A stretch of 64,000 nt of DNA from Phytoseiulus persimilis (taxonomy: Eukaryota; Arthropoda; Arachnida; Mesostigmata; Phytoseiidae), in contig CM075101.1 of NCBI GenBank assembly GCA_037576195.1, forward strand, positions 38,440,001 through 38,504,000, written 5' to 3'. Of the stretch, positions 10,671 to 22,018 are shown piece by piece (the first letter of the stretch is position 1; every line of letters begins with the position of its first letter). The translations under genes were made by a program, and so were the position numbers. The notes beneath the pieces were generated by a model. That model saw nothing but the letters and a program-made list of their open reading frames with translations. It was not told the origin of the DNA and made no database searches.

Positions 10671-12385
10671 TGACAACGTTATCAAATAACCTCACGGTTC
10701 TGTCCTCGGAAGATGTAACGAATGAAGTATCTCCAACGCTGAGGTCGAGCAAATTACTCGTGTGACCCTCCCAAGACTTCACCAGTTCGCCTGACCGCGC
10801 GTCGTACTCACGAGTCACGCCTGAAATCATAAGATATAGCCTATCATGAGACCGCATGAGCGGAGGGCTTAACTGAATCGAATTCTCGCAGCTCGGAGCA
10901 ACTTCACTATGTCTCCGTGGAACAACAACTCACCGTCAAGAGAAGCTACGATTATATGATCTGGCCCAGCCCAAGCTATTTTACAAATGCCGCTCTCCGC
11001 TCCCAAATGCACTTTGTGACGTTGCTGACCTGCCGTCACATCCCAAACAACTAAACTGCCGTCGAGACTACCAGCCGCCAACCATGAGTTATTGCAAGAA
11101 AACTTCACTGACTCCACACAATCTCCGAATTCGTTCAGCGATAGGATAGACTTTCCTGGAATGATTCACGAAACCCATTAGACTTCGGACGAGGGATGGT
11201 AATACCTCACGAATATGAGCCTTACCGGTGACGATGCTCGCGAATTTGAGGCCGTCGGCGCCTCCCGTAGCCACTACACCACTCGAGTTGACGTCTACGC
11301 ACAACACTTCACCCTCATGCAATTTGGGAATCGTGGTCAAGCACTGACAGGACTTCAAGTCCCAGACCCGCAGGCAACCATCAGCATACCTGGAAGTAAC
11401 GGTCAAGAGCTTATTTTTTTCACCGTAATCAAACGAAAGGATCAGCGAATATCGGGTGTCGGAGTGAAGGTGACCCGCGGCGAAGATGTTCGATCCTTAG
11501 GGGCGGACCACTGCGACCGCTCAAGCGAAGAAGACTCACCCCGATACTATCCTTTTCCCATCACTGAGGAATTTGCCACTTGTCGTGGTTTCCCCGAAAC
11601 TCTGGAGGCATTTTGTGTGTCCGTGGGGAATCAGCCATAACCAGATGGTGCCGTCTTGGGTCCCAGCGACGAGTGCGGTTGCCGAAGGATGCCAAGCCGT
11701 CCACGTGATGTCGTCAACCTCGGTCTCGAACACGACCTTCTTTGATTGAACTCCATAAACCTGAACCTTGAAGATAAGACCGATCTCGTATGCGTAATTC
11801 TCCGACACTCGCATTGGGGCGACTCAGGACCGAATCGGGAGGATTCATATCGAGGAGTTGATGAGGAAGTGAGGATTACTTTGCCGGCCATGTCAGCTGC
11901 CATAACGAATCTTTCATCCTTACTGAAGCCGACATGTATGACAGAATCCTTGAAGCCGGTGAAATGGAAAATTTCAGCGCCAGTCGAATCCCACAATCGG
12001 GCGCGATCATCCTTTCCTCCTGAAACCACTAATCGTCCCGATGGGGAAAGCTCGACAGCGAACACGGCATCGGTGTGTCCCTCGAAACGTCGAATTGAAT
12101 CATCTCTAGAAGGTTGGAAAACGACTCTCTCATCCGAATCCATGGCTGCGAGAGTATGATCAGCGTTATCATGGAACCGAACTCGAATAAGTTGAGAACA
12201 TGTGAAGAAAGATGCATTTTCCACGGACCTTCATCGTTCTCCTCAGATGCCGGTTCATCTTCAGCCCCGGAGTCGAAACCTTCTCCGTCTTCGAGCTCTT
12301 CCACGAACTCCAAGTCTTCATCATCTGAGTTCACTATGTGGATGTCATCCTCTGGATCTAGATTCGGGTCTCGTGAACAGGACAT
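10666..12385 (-). CDS. AAMP: Angio-associated migratory cell protein homologue (WD40)
   Basis: A cytoplasmic WD40-repeat protein, conserved in eukaryotes and linked in vertebrates to cell migration and in yeast (Sqt1) to ribosomal protein uL16 handling. Coding exons on minus are 12385-12229, 12145-11880, 11766-11540, 11389-11226, 11155-10934 and 10820-10666. They total 1191 nt (396 residues), and every junction has GT/AG and matching phase. The first exon is a very acidic tail (NSDDEDLEFVEELEDGEG), as in the family. WD repeats follow, for example RRFEGHTDAVFAVELSPSG with ARLWD, WHPSATALVAGTQDGTIWLW, LRVWDLK, SLDGSLVVWD and WEGHTSNLLDLSVGD. The ATG at 12385 directly follows a TTTTTTCAG acceptor, suggesting an intron in the 5' UTR. 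Introns are 69-150 nt except where noted by the coordinates. Human AAMP is 434 residues. Confidence 0.95.
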
Positions 12386-12429
12386 CTGAAAAAATCCTTC
12401 CAGCTGCCTAAGATATCCTCGCTGCATAA

Positions 12430-14430
12430 CGTCGAGTCTGCCCGACGTTTTGGTTGAAAGTCTGCTGCAGATCTCATCGAAGAACCTTGGAGTCTATCCC
12501 ACTGCTCGACCTGACCCATCACGAACCATGTCATGCACGGCCGATTTTCCGATCTCGAACAGGAATTATTTTCGAACACTGCACGCGAAATTTCATCACT
12601 GCGCACAGAGATCTAAACATGCCGGTGGTGAGTTCCGTGGTACGTAAGGGAGAGAGCAGATTCCGCCACCATCTGAACATTTAATTTTTTGAGCCGAAGT
12701 TCATCAAGAGGAGTCGTTATTCCTGGAACGGAACTTTTATCTCACGTTTCAGTCGAGCAGGAGGGACGAAGCGTGGAAAGCGACTGAAAATACTTCCGAA
12801 ATTCCGATTGCGAGGCTACGACAGCAGACGAGTTCATCGAAGTAAATGATGATGATCTCTGCTGTCCAGGAGTGGAACTGTCCGATTTTCAGGATTTCTC
12901 CGTTCCGTGTAATCAAGAGAGTGATGCGATATTTGAATTACCTTTCCTGGGCGGACGTGTGGATGGAGCGCGTGGAATCACTCGAAACTCTTTACCTCAG
13001 TAGACCTGGAGAGATAAGAGAAGCGGGACTCTACTGCAGAAGTGTGACGAAAAGACGGTAGTCGATGCGATCGAAAACGGCCCCTGATAGGAAAGGGATA
13101 TAGCTCTGCTACGTTATTTCTAAAGTTAGGTATATCAGTTGGCTTATAAGTGAACATGTATTTCCGAGACTCAAGATTCAGAAGAAAAAATCCGGCATCG
13201 TGTGGAACTCGAATGAGCGCTTTCCATGATCTCCGTAGTTCGCTGGACGTTTCTCAATTATTCCGAGCAAACGCTTGCCTCGTTGTTTGTTTTCTGCACG
13301 ATATACGACTCGGGAGCAATCCCAGGATGAGCACCCAAATCGGGGGTGCTTTTTCGCCCTGAAATACGGAAGACGCTGCGACCTCGTTGAGCCGCGCATA
13401 ATAAATTCCATAGAAAATGTTCTGACGGCAGCCAGGGATCTGAATCGGAAACTCGAGGCTCAGGTCCGTGTTGGCGACGAAGCCGGAGCTGCAAATGTTG
13501 AAAAACCGAGAGACTCGACATGGGAGCTCTCAAGGAGTCCATCGGGCTTCCCCAATCGTCCGAATAAAAAACGTCGAAGCAGATTCGAGATCACTGCGGG
13601 AATCCATCCGCCTCAGATCTCTTGGAAATCACCAGCTCAACAAGATTCCAAAAAGATCCGCGGAGAATTAGGGTTCGATAAGAATCCTATCAAAGAACTC
13701 GGAGTTGAGACATGGGCTGGAGGCGGAAGTCAATGGGGCAAGCGACCTCGCGATTGCGAGAAAAAACTCTTCCGCGCTTCGGAGAGTCAGGACGATTGCG
13801 GGTTTGGAGGAAGTTCTAGGTTGCGGTGTATCAACACATAGTGAGATTGCAGCGCTGAAGCCACCCATCACTCCGTTCGATGAATCTCTTGTCGACTTAG
13901 TATCTGGATATGCAATCGCGGGGGAGCCCCGCATGCCAACGCGTGATTGCAAAGATATCCACCGGACGTTGCATTTCCAATCTCGATCAGCTTTGGACGC
14001 TTCCTCGCTTGCCAGGAGCAGAGAACCTGTTGGTGAGGTTTACATGGCAATAAAACTCCGAGTTTGGCGTGATGAAGGGAATATTTCACTGATCGTGAGA
14101 CTGGACAGCTCAGAGCCGGGGCTTCTGGAGCTGCCATCGTATCCGCCAGTATTTGGTCTCGATCCTACGAATCTGGACTTTGACTCGGAGATCCCAACGA
14201 CCCCTGGCCACCATGACTTGTGATGACAGATCTCAAGTGCCGTGAAAATTTTACGTCTTGAAATCATCTCTTCTACTTTTGGACCTCGCTCCGCCACCCT
14301 CCAGCGGTCTCGCTGGTCTGCGTTGCAGGAGCAATGTAACGAGGATCGGTAAGCCATGGGAAGGTTCTGTAACATTCCCGTAACATAGTGGAGAGCGTGG
14401 AAACCATCTCGGAGTCTCCTGTTTCTGACT
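12430..14430. other. Intergenic DNA with overlapping open frames, function unknown
   Basis: Plus-strand frames of 188 codons (13275-13841) and 172 codons (13705-14223) overlap in different frames. Neither resembles a family I know. They might be remnants of one coding region with a frameshift or short intron, but no splice-supported model emerged. Confidence 0.35.
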
Positions 14431-14431
14431 T

Positions 14432-14530
14432 CGCTTGGGCCCGGGAATCGAACCTGCGACTCCGTACTCCAGACGGAACGCGTATGGCCGTGGAATCACA
14501 AGTTGAACGCTCACGCCACTCGGCTTCCCC
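14432..14530 (-). repeat. tRNA-derived SINE-like sequence
   Basis: On minus there is an A-box-like GAGTGGCGTGAGCG segment and a B-box-like GGTTCGATTCCC about 65 nt further on, as in class II (Ser/Leu type) tRNAs. The supposed acceptor arms (GGGGAAG and the 3' end CCCAAGC) do not pair, so it is not a working tRNA. A pol III SINE head or a tRNA pseudogene fits better. A body could extend to about 14270. Confidence 0.5.
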
Positions 14531-16040
14531 GATCACAAAGTCGGTCATAAAGTCCTCCCTCCTCCTCCTCCTCTTCACTCTGACCTCTTCAAATCTTTCG
14601 AAACGTAATGAGACCAAACTCGCCGAGAACTCGCTGAGGTCGTTTGCCAATGCAGCATCGATGAAAGCTAACGAACGCGCGGCGTTTGAGCATCACTCTG
14701 ATCATTTCGTCTTCCCAACACACTCCGAGGCGAAACTTTCCAAGCACTTCTCAACCATTTTTGTCGCGATTTGCGGAGGCCCGTTCTACGCGCGGAATTT
14801 CCCCGGAAACACTGTGGCTCCCCTCGTCTGGAGTGCTCCGTCCGTATGTCCTCGTTCCTGGCACATCACGGAGTGTTTGTTCAACGAATGGAGACTCATA
14901 TCGCGATTGCTGTCAGGACCATCTTCGTAGGAATCACTCGCGTCAACGGGAACTGGCGAAGCGACCAGAGGAGTTCATGCTCACTGATTATGCTACTTGA
15001 GTAGCCCGCTCACCGATAACGCCGATAGGCGATACAAACGCAAAACTGTAACGAGTATAGGAATGGACGAACTTATCGATGAGCTCACTGTGTCCAAATG
15101 TCTGTTGCAGGATGCAGTTGACACAAGTTTGCTTGAGAAATTGATTTCCAATCTAGTCATGGATAGTTCGGATCCTGGATTGTTACAGTAGATAAAGGTC
15201 GTGAAGTGATGGTTCTGATCATACCTATATTCCCGTTCAACGGAAAACGTTTATAGTCTCGAAACGACTGAGGTCAGACAACTACGTTCCATGAGTGGAA
15301 CTCTTCACCTCAACGAGCTCTAGATTATTGCTCGGTTGTTTTCCTTCGTTCCCCGTCATCGTGCTGGATATGAGGACACGATGAAGATGATTGTTGCCCA
15401 GCTCACTGTGATGAACGATTTTGGCCGCAAAACTCTCCCCGCTATCTCTAACCATCGCTAGAGAAACTCGTTGCGTCTCTGAAAAACTCCGAGTACAGAT
15501 TTGAGCCATAAATTCCGAGTGCTGGAATCGGACTTCTACGTTTTCAGGAGTGGACGCGACGGCGGGACGAAGACGAGAGAGTATCATGACGATCAAAATT
15601 GAGCAGCACAGTGAGCTGAACAGAAGTTGTCTCCATCACTCTATCCTATCTTGCATCGCGAGGGATAGAAAGATGAAGGCCTTCCAAGGTTTCCAACAAC
15701 ACAAATGAATTCGCTCTGGGACTTCATCGTCTATCTTTGGTGCTTCCAAGATCACGAGTTTTCCTTCAAACGGATAGCCATGACCGCGAGTTGCACGGCT
15801 CTTCATGCGAATGAACCGCTTACAACATCTTTGCTGGGATTTGAAAGATCTAGAATCGCGCCGAAAGCAATATACTCGGGAAGTTTGGGAACTCATGTCC
15901 CCTGGGTAGATTTGAGAGGACATGTTCGACGTGAAACTAGCGGTTCTTTGGCTCCCCATGTACAATGAGGCACTCCATTCTTCCATCCGCGTCTTCGTTT
16001 TTCATTGGAAATGTACATCGATTTGAGCAAGCTGACGTGA
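14531..16040. other. Intergenic DNA downstream of GGH
   Basis: Frames up to 180 codons occur on plus and 116 on minus, but none matches a known family or has supporting splice signals. Confidence 0.45.
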
Positions 16041-16967
16041 TCATTCATGGAAGAAGAACGTCTGCATAAAAACACTTTTGTCACCCGTGTAAGTGGCCTG
16101 GAAGTTGTAGATAGATTCTTGATTGAAGACTTGCTCTGACATGCTGTGATTCGACTTCCTAGCTTCGTCGATGAAGAATCGAGCGAAAAACTGACTGACT
16201 TCGATGGCTGCTGAAGTGTGGGGTATATCGGAATGGCCCTTCGTCCTCACCCATTCGTAGATATTCTTCTCCGGGTGAAACTGCACGCCGTAGAAGGGGT
16301 AGTGCTTCGCTTCCATCGTGGAGATGTATTCCAATCCATTGGAATCGTGATTAGTAGAGAGGACTTTGTAGTATTTACTGATGCCGTATTGCGTGAAGTT
16401 TTTCATCGTGAGACAGTACTCGTGGAAGTTCGCTGTGGTATCTTCCTTCGTGAGCAGAGTCCTCAAACCGTTCTTCAATTTCCCGAAAAGACGACTCGAC
16501 CCTGCTTCCGATGTCAAGTTCAACGGCTGCGGATCGTTCACCGCGTCACAATGAGTGAGCACGTTTTTATCGATGCTCAGGTATGCAAGCATCTCGAAAC
16601 CGTTGCACGTTCCCCAGAGTGGGAAATAGTCATTTCGTTGATTAGCGCGCACGGCGTAATCGAACACGATCTTACCAGCTCGGCCATAACCCGAGTCGTG
16701 AACGTCAACTGCCCCTCCAGGGAAGAGGACTCCATTCACTTGTGGCAGGATTTTCCCGTAGTAAGCGTCATCGCGATTGATGTGAATGGGCACTACCCGA
16801 GCTCCGGCTCCTTCGACAAACTCCACGTAAGAGCTGGGAATGTAACTGACGTTGGGCGGAGCGAATTCCTGGATGAGTATTCCGATCACGGGCCAATCAT
16901 TCAATGCACCTGTCCCCGCAGCGTTATATAATATCAACACAGCGGTTATTGGGCCAAGCCACATCAT
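16041..16967 (-). CDS. GGH: Gamma-glutamyl hydrolase (folate poly-gamma-glutamate hydrolase)
   Basis: A lysosomal or secreted class I glutamine-amidotransferase-like peptidase (C26) that removes poly-gamma-glutamate from folates. It is a single intronless exon. Starting at the MMWLG methionine gives 308 residues (human 318), with a signal peptide (GPITAVLILYNAAG) followed by WPVIGILIQE. The nucleophile is C121 in WGTCNGFEML. The catalytic histidine is H231 in VQFHPEK, followed by E233. PGGAVD (residues 83-88) and the C-terminal YTGDKSVF block are family hallmarks. The frame stays open upstream to 17099, adding 44 residues that would bury the signal peptide, so the later start is preferred. 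The lack of introns contrasts with its neighbours; intron loss or an old retrocopy are both possible. Confidence 0.95.
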   Translation of the reverse strand: MMWLGPITAVLILYNAAGTGALNDWPVIGILIQEFAPPNVSYIPSSYVEFVEGAGARVVPIHINRDDAYYGKILPQVNGVLFPGGAVDVHDSGYGRAGKIVFDYAVRANQRNDYFPLWGTCNGFEMLAYLSIDKNVLTHCDAVNDPQPLNLTSEAGSSRLFGKLKNGLRTLLTKEDTTANFHEYCLTMKNFTQYGISKYYKVLSTNHDSNGLEYISTMEAKHYPFYGVQFHPEKNIYEWVRTKGHSDIPHTSAAIEVSQFFARFFIDEARKSNHSMSEQVFNQESIYNFQATYTGDKSVFMQTFFFHE

Positions 16968-17099
16968 GTCGTGTATAGCGTCACGTTTCAGGGGAACTAT
17001 TGTCCAGTATGTAGCTTTTTCAACGTAGGGTACGCCTATCATGCTCACGAGTGTCCCTCTCCCTGCAGCTGGCGAGGGGCGTTGAGCCCTATGAGCCAT

Positions 17100-18480
17100 C
17101 TTATCTCATCGAGGCATGGTCTTGAAAGACGGTTCGGTTAGCATTGTTATGTCTGAATACGGATGGTGAGATTCCACGTACCGGGTGCTGTCGATACAAC
17201 TCAACGGGTGAGGACGTGAGACCAGTTCTAATGCCGCGGAACACTCGCAGAATCGTTCTCGCAGGGACAACTGAGAGCAAGAGAATTGCAGATTTCTTCC
17301 CCAGGCAGCCCGAATCTGTCTAGGGAATTTTTTGGAAAGCTTGGAGACAAAGCCTGTCTGGCTTCGGATCAGGTCTCTTCAGTTGTAAACCACTTAGCTC
17401 TCTGGGAATCGCAGAATTTGCGAAAAGTTGGCGGCACAATGTGGACGCTCCCGAGAGAAACGATTCGATCATAGCGTCAAGCGATTCGAAGCTGATGGAA
17501 GCGTATCCAGGAGTAGGATTCCTCGAAAAGATTCGGTTTGGCATTGTCACGACATCCAGAGAGCTCGGACAAACTGATGCGCAGCATTTCATGGGAGCCT
17601 GATCCTATATTGAGTTCATTACCAAGTTCGAAGATGAGTCTCAAGCTTCGATTAGCTTGAGCAAAGCCGGCTTATCGGGAGCCGCTTGTGATAACGTTCG
17701 AAGCCCCAGCAATAATCCATCTATTCTAAGATCATTCAGCGAAAGAATTCAAAATCATGTAGGATCCCGATGGCGGGCGATATGATTGCCCACCTTCGAC
17801 AACTACACGGAAGGAAAAGATGGTCGAGGCAAAATCCTAACGGAAGTGGCCAACCGACAGGATATATCTTATTTGAATCCGTTGCGAAATTGTCGAGGTG
17901 GGGTCAGGTGGACACAGTGTGGTCACTCATCGATCATCGACCACGGTACTATCGTTACTTTAAAACGCCACAGAGTACAGATACATGTGCGATACGCGCA
18001 TGGACCAAGACGAAGATATCCCGAGCTGGAGCGACCATAACCTAATGACCCGAAAATGGGTCGGAAATCCCGAAAAGAGCAAGGTCCGACCCAAGAAGGT
18101 GCTAGTGGAAGTGTTGCGCCTACGCCAAGGAGCAGGAGGACCCTCGGTTCGAGTGCAGATGCTGAGCAGATCGAACGGGCTGACCAGTTACAGTGAGCTG
18201 ACGAACACTTTCAGAACTGCAGTGAACGAAAGCACCAAGCTCGTAAGCCTTCACACGAACCAGAAAATACTGTCGCCCGAACTGTCACGACTGCCGAGAC
18301 TCAGACGAGGACGAATTCGTGTCTGAAAGAAAGCCAGACACACCGGAATCGTGATAAGCGAGGCGATCCAGCGTTGTATCCGGTGATGAACTGAAACACA
18401 GCGTTCCCGCGACGCAATAAAAAGGGCGGTCCTCTTCGGATAAACACTCGTTTTTTTTCGAACAACTCACAAAGGGTAGA
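17100..18480. other. Intergenic DNA upstream of GGH
   Basis: It includes the GGH promoter side. Frames are 113 codons or shorter and unmatched. No repeat structure was recognised before the LINE begins near 18480. Confidence 0.5.
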
Positions 18481-19830
18481 CCCTATGGTTCACGAAAGGA
18501 ACTGCGAGTGCGAAAAGAAGAAAGGAGAATGGGGGAGATAGAAGAGCCATAGGGCAGGCGTCGTCAAACTGTGTGTCGCGATACCCCAAAATGCCGCGGC
18601 TGCCAGCAATGTCGGAAGAGTTTGACGACCTCTGCCATAGGGGAAGAAATGCATTCACGCACGATCCTGACTAATGGAAATTCGGCTGGAGTGTGGGGGT
18701 CATTGGCATAATAACCACCTGAATAGAAAAACCTATGGCTCATTATCTGCAAGATGCGAGGGGATAGAAGTTCGAAAGAGTTGGGATTGTAGGTTGAAGG
18801 GAAGGCTTGAGAGGGAAGGGCATTCCAAAGAACGATTGGTGAATTATTAGACAGAATGAGTGTGTTGTTTGGCACTTCGTCTGGTTACACGAACGGGGAC
18901 CGGAAGGGGAGGAACGAGGGAAGAGATTTGAGTTGAACATCTTCCATGGAAGTATCGGTAGAATACACAGAGGTCGGCGACCTTGCGTCGTAAGGACAAG
19001 GTTTCGAGGGAGGAGGACAGGGCCTAGTCACCAATGAGGCGAACAGCATGCTTTTGTATACAATCGAGGATGCAAAGAGATGAAGGGGCGGAGCTCCCTC
19101 AGACGTGCGAGCAGTACTCGAGAGCGGGTCGAATTTGGGTTGTATAGAGCAAAAGATGGTGAGAGGGGGAGAACAGCGCTCGGCTTGAAAAGGGAAGCCC
19201 AGCTTTTGGGAAGCTGACTTGGCCATGGTTGCGATTAAATGGTGCCATTTGAGATTTGGATGGAGGTACACGCCTAATATTGAGACAGCTGACGAGGGAG
19301 TCTATTTGCTGTTGTCTAAAGAAATGGTGAGAGGTGTGGAACGGGTTTTCTTCGAGAAAAGAGTGTGTCGTGTCTTCAGAGAATCGAACTGGGCGAAATT
19401 GGTTGAGCCTCGGTTCAGAATTGTTTGGAGATCGAAATCGAGGAAGTCCAGCATGGTGGATTGAGTGGAGCTGGTTCGGGCAGAGGTTGGGAACTTTTTG
19501 AAAGAGCACCAAGCGTGGAGCGTACTGTAATCCGCAAAGCTGTGGTAGGGGTTCGAGGCGGAGACGAGAAGATCATTGATATCCATCAGAAAGAGAGTCG
19601 GAGAGAGTACTGAGCCCTGGGGTACGCCCGCATTCAATGAGTGAGACCTGGAGAGAGCACCATCGGCCATAACCTTCATGAACGGTGACTGAGAAAACTT
19701 GAAATCCAGTGTCAGAGCTGGTTCGACCGAGCAAATGGTTTGTATTCCGCAAAATGCTATCGAGAGTACAGGTCCACTGGGCTCAGACGAGGCTGTGTCG
19801 GCATACAATTACACGCCAGCTACACCTCTC
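18480..19830 (-). mobile_element. LINE (non-LTR retrotransposon) ORF2 3' part
   Basis: Minus-strand frames carry reverse-transcriptase motifs: AGVPQGSVLSPTLFLMDIND, then a YHSFADYST block that matches the YxDD region in degraded form. After these come VYLHPNLKWHHL-type and SASQKLGF blocks and a C-terminal region (VWNALPSQAFPSTYN). The order is typical of Jockey/CR1-group ORF2. The frame switches several times along 19808-18500 and the catalytic YxDD is lost, so the copy is dead. The 5' part (endonuclease and ORF1) is missing, which is normal for 5'-truncated LINEs. Confidence 0.82.
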
Positions 19831-19889
19831 AACGGAGAAACTACCTTTGGGACTATTTTCGGTCGGCCGCATCGTTCGTTTCTCCCCAT

Positions 19890-20610
19890 TTTCAGGTCCT
19901 AGGTCCCTCAATTTCGGACAGCAGCAAGAAGTTCAAGATCGATCCCGACAGGCACCATGGCACACGCTCTTCCAGATAGAAGAGAAAGTTTTCGTCGCGT
20001 TGGGCAAACGGCGTCGAGGGCCCGCAGCCTATGCGGAGCCGGTTGGAGCGGTCCTGGCTCGTCTTGAGGTAGACGTTGAAGTGTGTCGCACGGCGTCTCA
20101 CTCGAATCTGGGAACAGACCATGGACCGATGAAAGCGACTTCCCCTCGAGCACTTGCCATCTTTGCCGGTGACCGTCACCGCCACAGAACCGTTCGAGGA
20201 CTCTGAGTACAATGCAAGATCGTGTTCGAGCTCCTCGCTCCGAGAAAACGAAGACGACGACCCTTCATTTCCGTCGGTCGAGGATGGCAGCGAGGACAGC
20301 ACAAGCGCCATTCGCCCGACCGAGCTTGTGCAAGCTGCAGGTCCGATACGAATGCAGCCCGTGCGCGGCGCGAAGAATGTTGAGGATTGCGGGGTCCTCG
20401 CGAGCGTCGGGCGCATATTCGAACGTCAGCTCGCTGAAGAAGGAGGAATGTTTCATCCGGCGATCAACTACATCGAAGCGTTCCCCGCGACGCTGTGAAA
20501 AGTGTGGTCTTCTTCGAATAATCACTTGCTTCCTCATCCACTCTTCAATTCTCAAGCTCCCAGACGAACAAGCACAAAAAAAATCTGGAAGCACATACGG
20601 CGCAGGCTAT
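19890..20610 (-). other. Unassigned stretch with long overlapping open frames
   Basis: Minus frames of 174 codons (20416-19892) and 109 codons (20594-20265), and a plus frame of 138 codons, overlap in a GC-rich segment between two LINEs. Residue order such as HFNVYLKTSQDR and PFAQRDENFLFYLEE looks protein-like, but no family was recognised. It could be a fossil gene or a compositional effect. Confidence 0.3.
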
Positions 20611-20689
20611 CGGAAAAGCTATCAGTAATGGGCGCAAACGGAAAATATGTCCCAGACAAAAATATGACCGTTCAGCTGAGAATAACAGC

Positions 20690-21870
20690 AAATACTTTAC
20701 TAGCTGCGATGAGCAGTCCCCAACCGAAGGAACATCTGGCCTTCCGTAGATCATACGGCCTCGCCATGGTATGTGAATGTATATCCAATGAATTCAAACA
20801 GATTCTAGATGTTTCCCATACGATACCCACAGAACGGAAGAGAGGCAGGGCCTCACTTCCCGAGAAACCGAACTCAACGAAGAGGAAATCGGCTTTTTCC
20901 AGGCCCATTACGGTTCCAGATGTTCTGTGAAGAGTATTCACCAAGATACTGACGGAACATATGAAATGATTGGCGGAGGACAGCATGCAATCATCTGGAA
21001 TTCAAAATGGCTTCAGAAGAGACCGTCGGGGCGAGGGTGGTATCTTCCTGCTGTCGTGAACGATCGAAACCGCGAGGGCTACACAGACTGGCCTCATATG
21101 CGTGGTTCTTGATGCCACACAGGCGTACGACCGTATCGAGATCTGGCAAACCTTCGAGGGAGGAGAAATGTGCCCAGTATTGATTGAACTCATGGGGCGC
21201 CTATGAAAAGACACCCGCATATTCATCAGGTACGATGATCATACGTGGGACGCGGTGTACATCTGAAATTGTCTTTTTCAAGGGTGTCCTCATCCTCCGA
21301 TCCTCTACAGCAGGGGTGGGCAACCTTTCGGGGCGCAGGAGCCACTCTGGGCCCGGAGTTACAGCCCATTGGTACCAGCGTACCCAGCACATTTGTTTAT
21401 AGGCAATTAGAATTCGAGCTAGTTTTGGTGGGCCATCTTGATAGTTACCCAACGTGGGCATTATCGGATTTTCCGAGAAGAATGTGGAGTATTTCGTGTG
21501 ATTTTTATCGCCTCTCATCAAGCTGATCGGAGGATACAAAATTCCATGGAAAGCAACAGCGGGCCAACAACTCTCGTTTTGCAATGCTGTAATTATTATG
21601 CCAAGATGACTAGGAACCGACATTGAGTTCGGACAGAGAGACACTGGGAGATGGGACCTGGGGATCCCCGCAGTAGCAAAGGAGTTCATCGAAGGAGAAC
21701 TCAGATGGAGTTCCGTAGCAGTCAGAGAGACCAATAGAGAAACGATGTATTTCGAGAGGATGAAGCAATTGGACCGAAACTGATGGCCCAAGCTCGCCCT
21801 CACGGTTACAGAGATCACAAAAACCAAGGTGAGGGCAGCAAGAATTCGCCGGCCGACAACGAATTGACCA
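20690..21870 (+). mobile_element. Second LINE fragment, interrupted by an hAT-like insertion
   Basis: Plus-strand reading gives non-LTR reverse transcriptase blocks: SRPITVPDVL then RVFTKILTEHMK (before 20960), QNGFRRDRRGEGGIF, and LICVVLDATQAYDRIEIW (the motif-A aspartate). LIELMGRL followed by KDTRIFIRYDDHTWD comes next, then QGCPHPPILYS at about 21275-21305. The C-terminal part resumes near 21620 with DIEFGQRDTGRWDLG and NRETMYFERMKQLDRN. In-frame stops and frame changes mark it as inactive. Between 21306 and about 21530 another element is inserted. Clade is not assigned. Confidence 0.75.
21311..21345 (+). repeat. hAT-type terminus within the second LINE
   Basis: CAGGGGTGGGCAACCTTTCG begins at 21311, a terminal motif familiar from non-autonomous hAT elements. 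The LINE coding sequence stops making sense just to its left, so it probably marks an insertion. The opposite end, expected to end in a complement such as GGTTGCCCACCCCTG, was not found, so the element is truncated. Confidence 0.5.
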
Positions 21871-22018
21871 TTCGGTGCTCTAGAATGTGCATCGAGATTG
21901 AGGCAGCTATGTTCAAGTATCACTTCCCTTGCAGGATATGCGTATATATTTACACGGTTTATGAACACGTCAGGATGAACTTTGAACAGCAATCATGGAT
22001 GAACTATGTACTTCGGAA

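Noticed and set aside
14432-14530. Functional tRNA on minus
   Set aside because: Acceptor ends do not pair and the stems are poor; SINE or pseudogene is more likely.
16218-16931. 237-codon plus frame opposite GGH
   Set aside because: It is an exact antisense shadow of the GGH exon, and GGH has catalytic motifs.
21201-21992. 263-codon minus frame
   Set aside because: It lies antisense to the second LINE and its hAT insertion and has no motif of its own.
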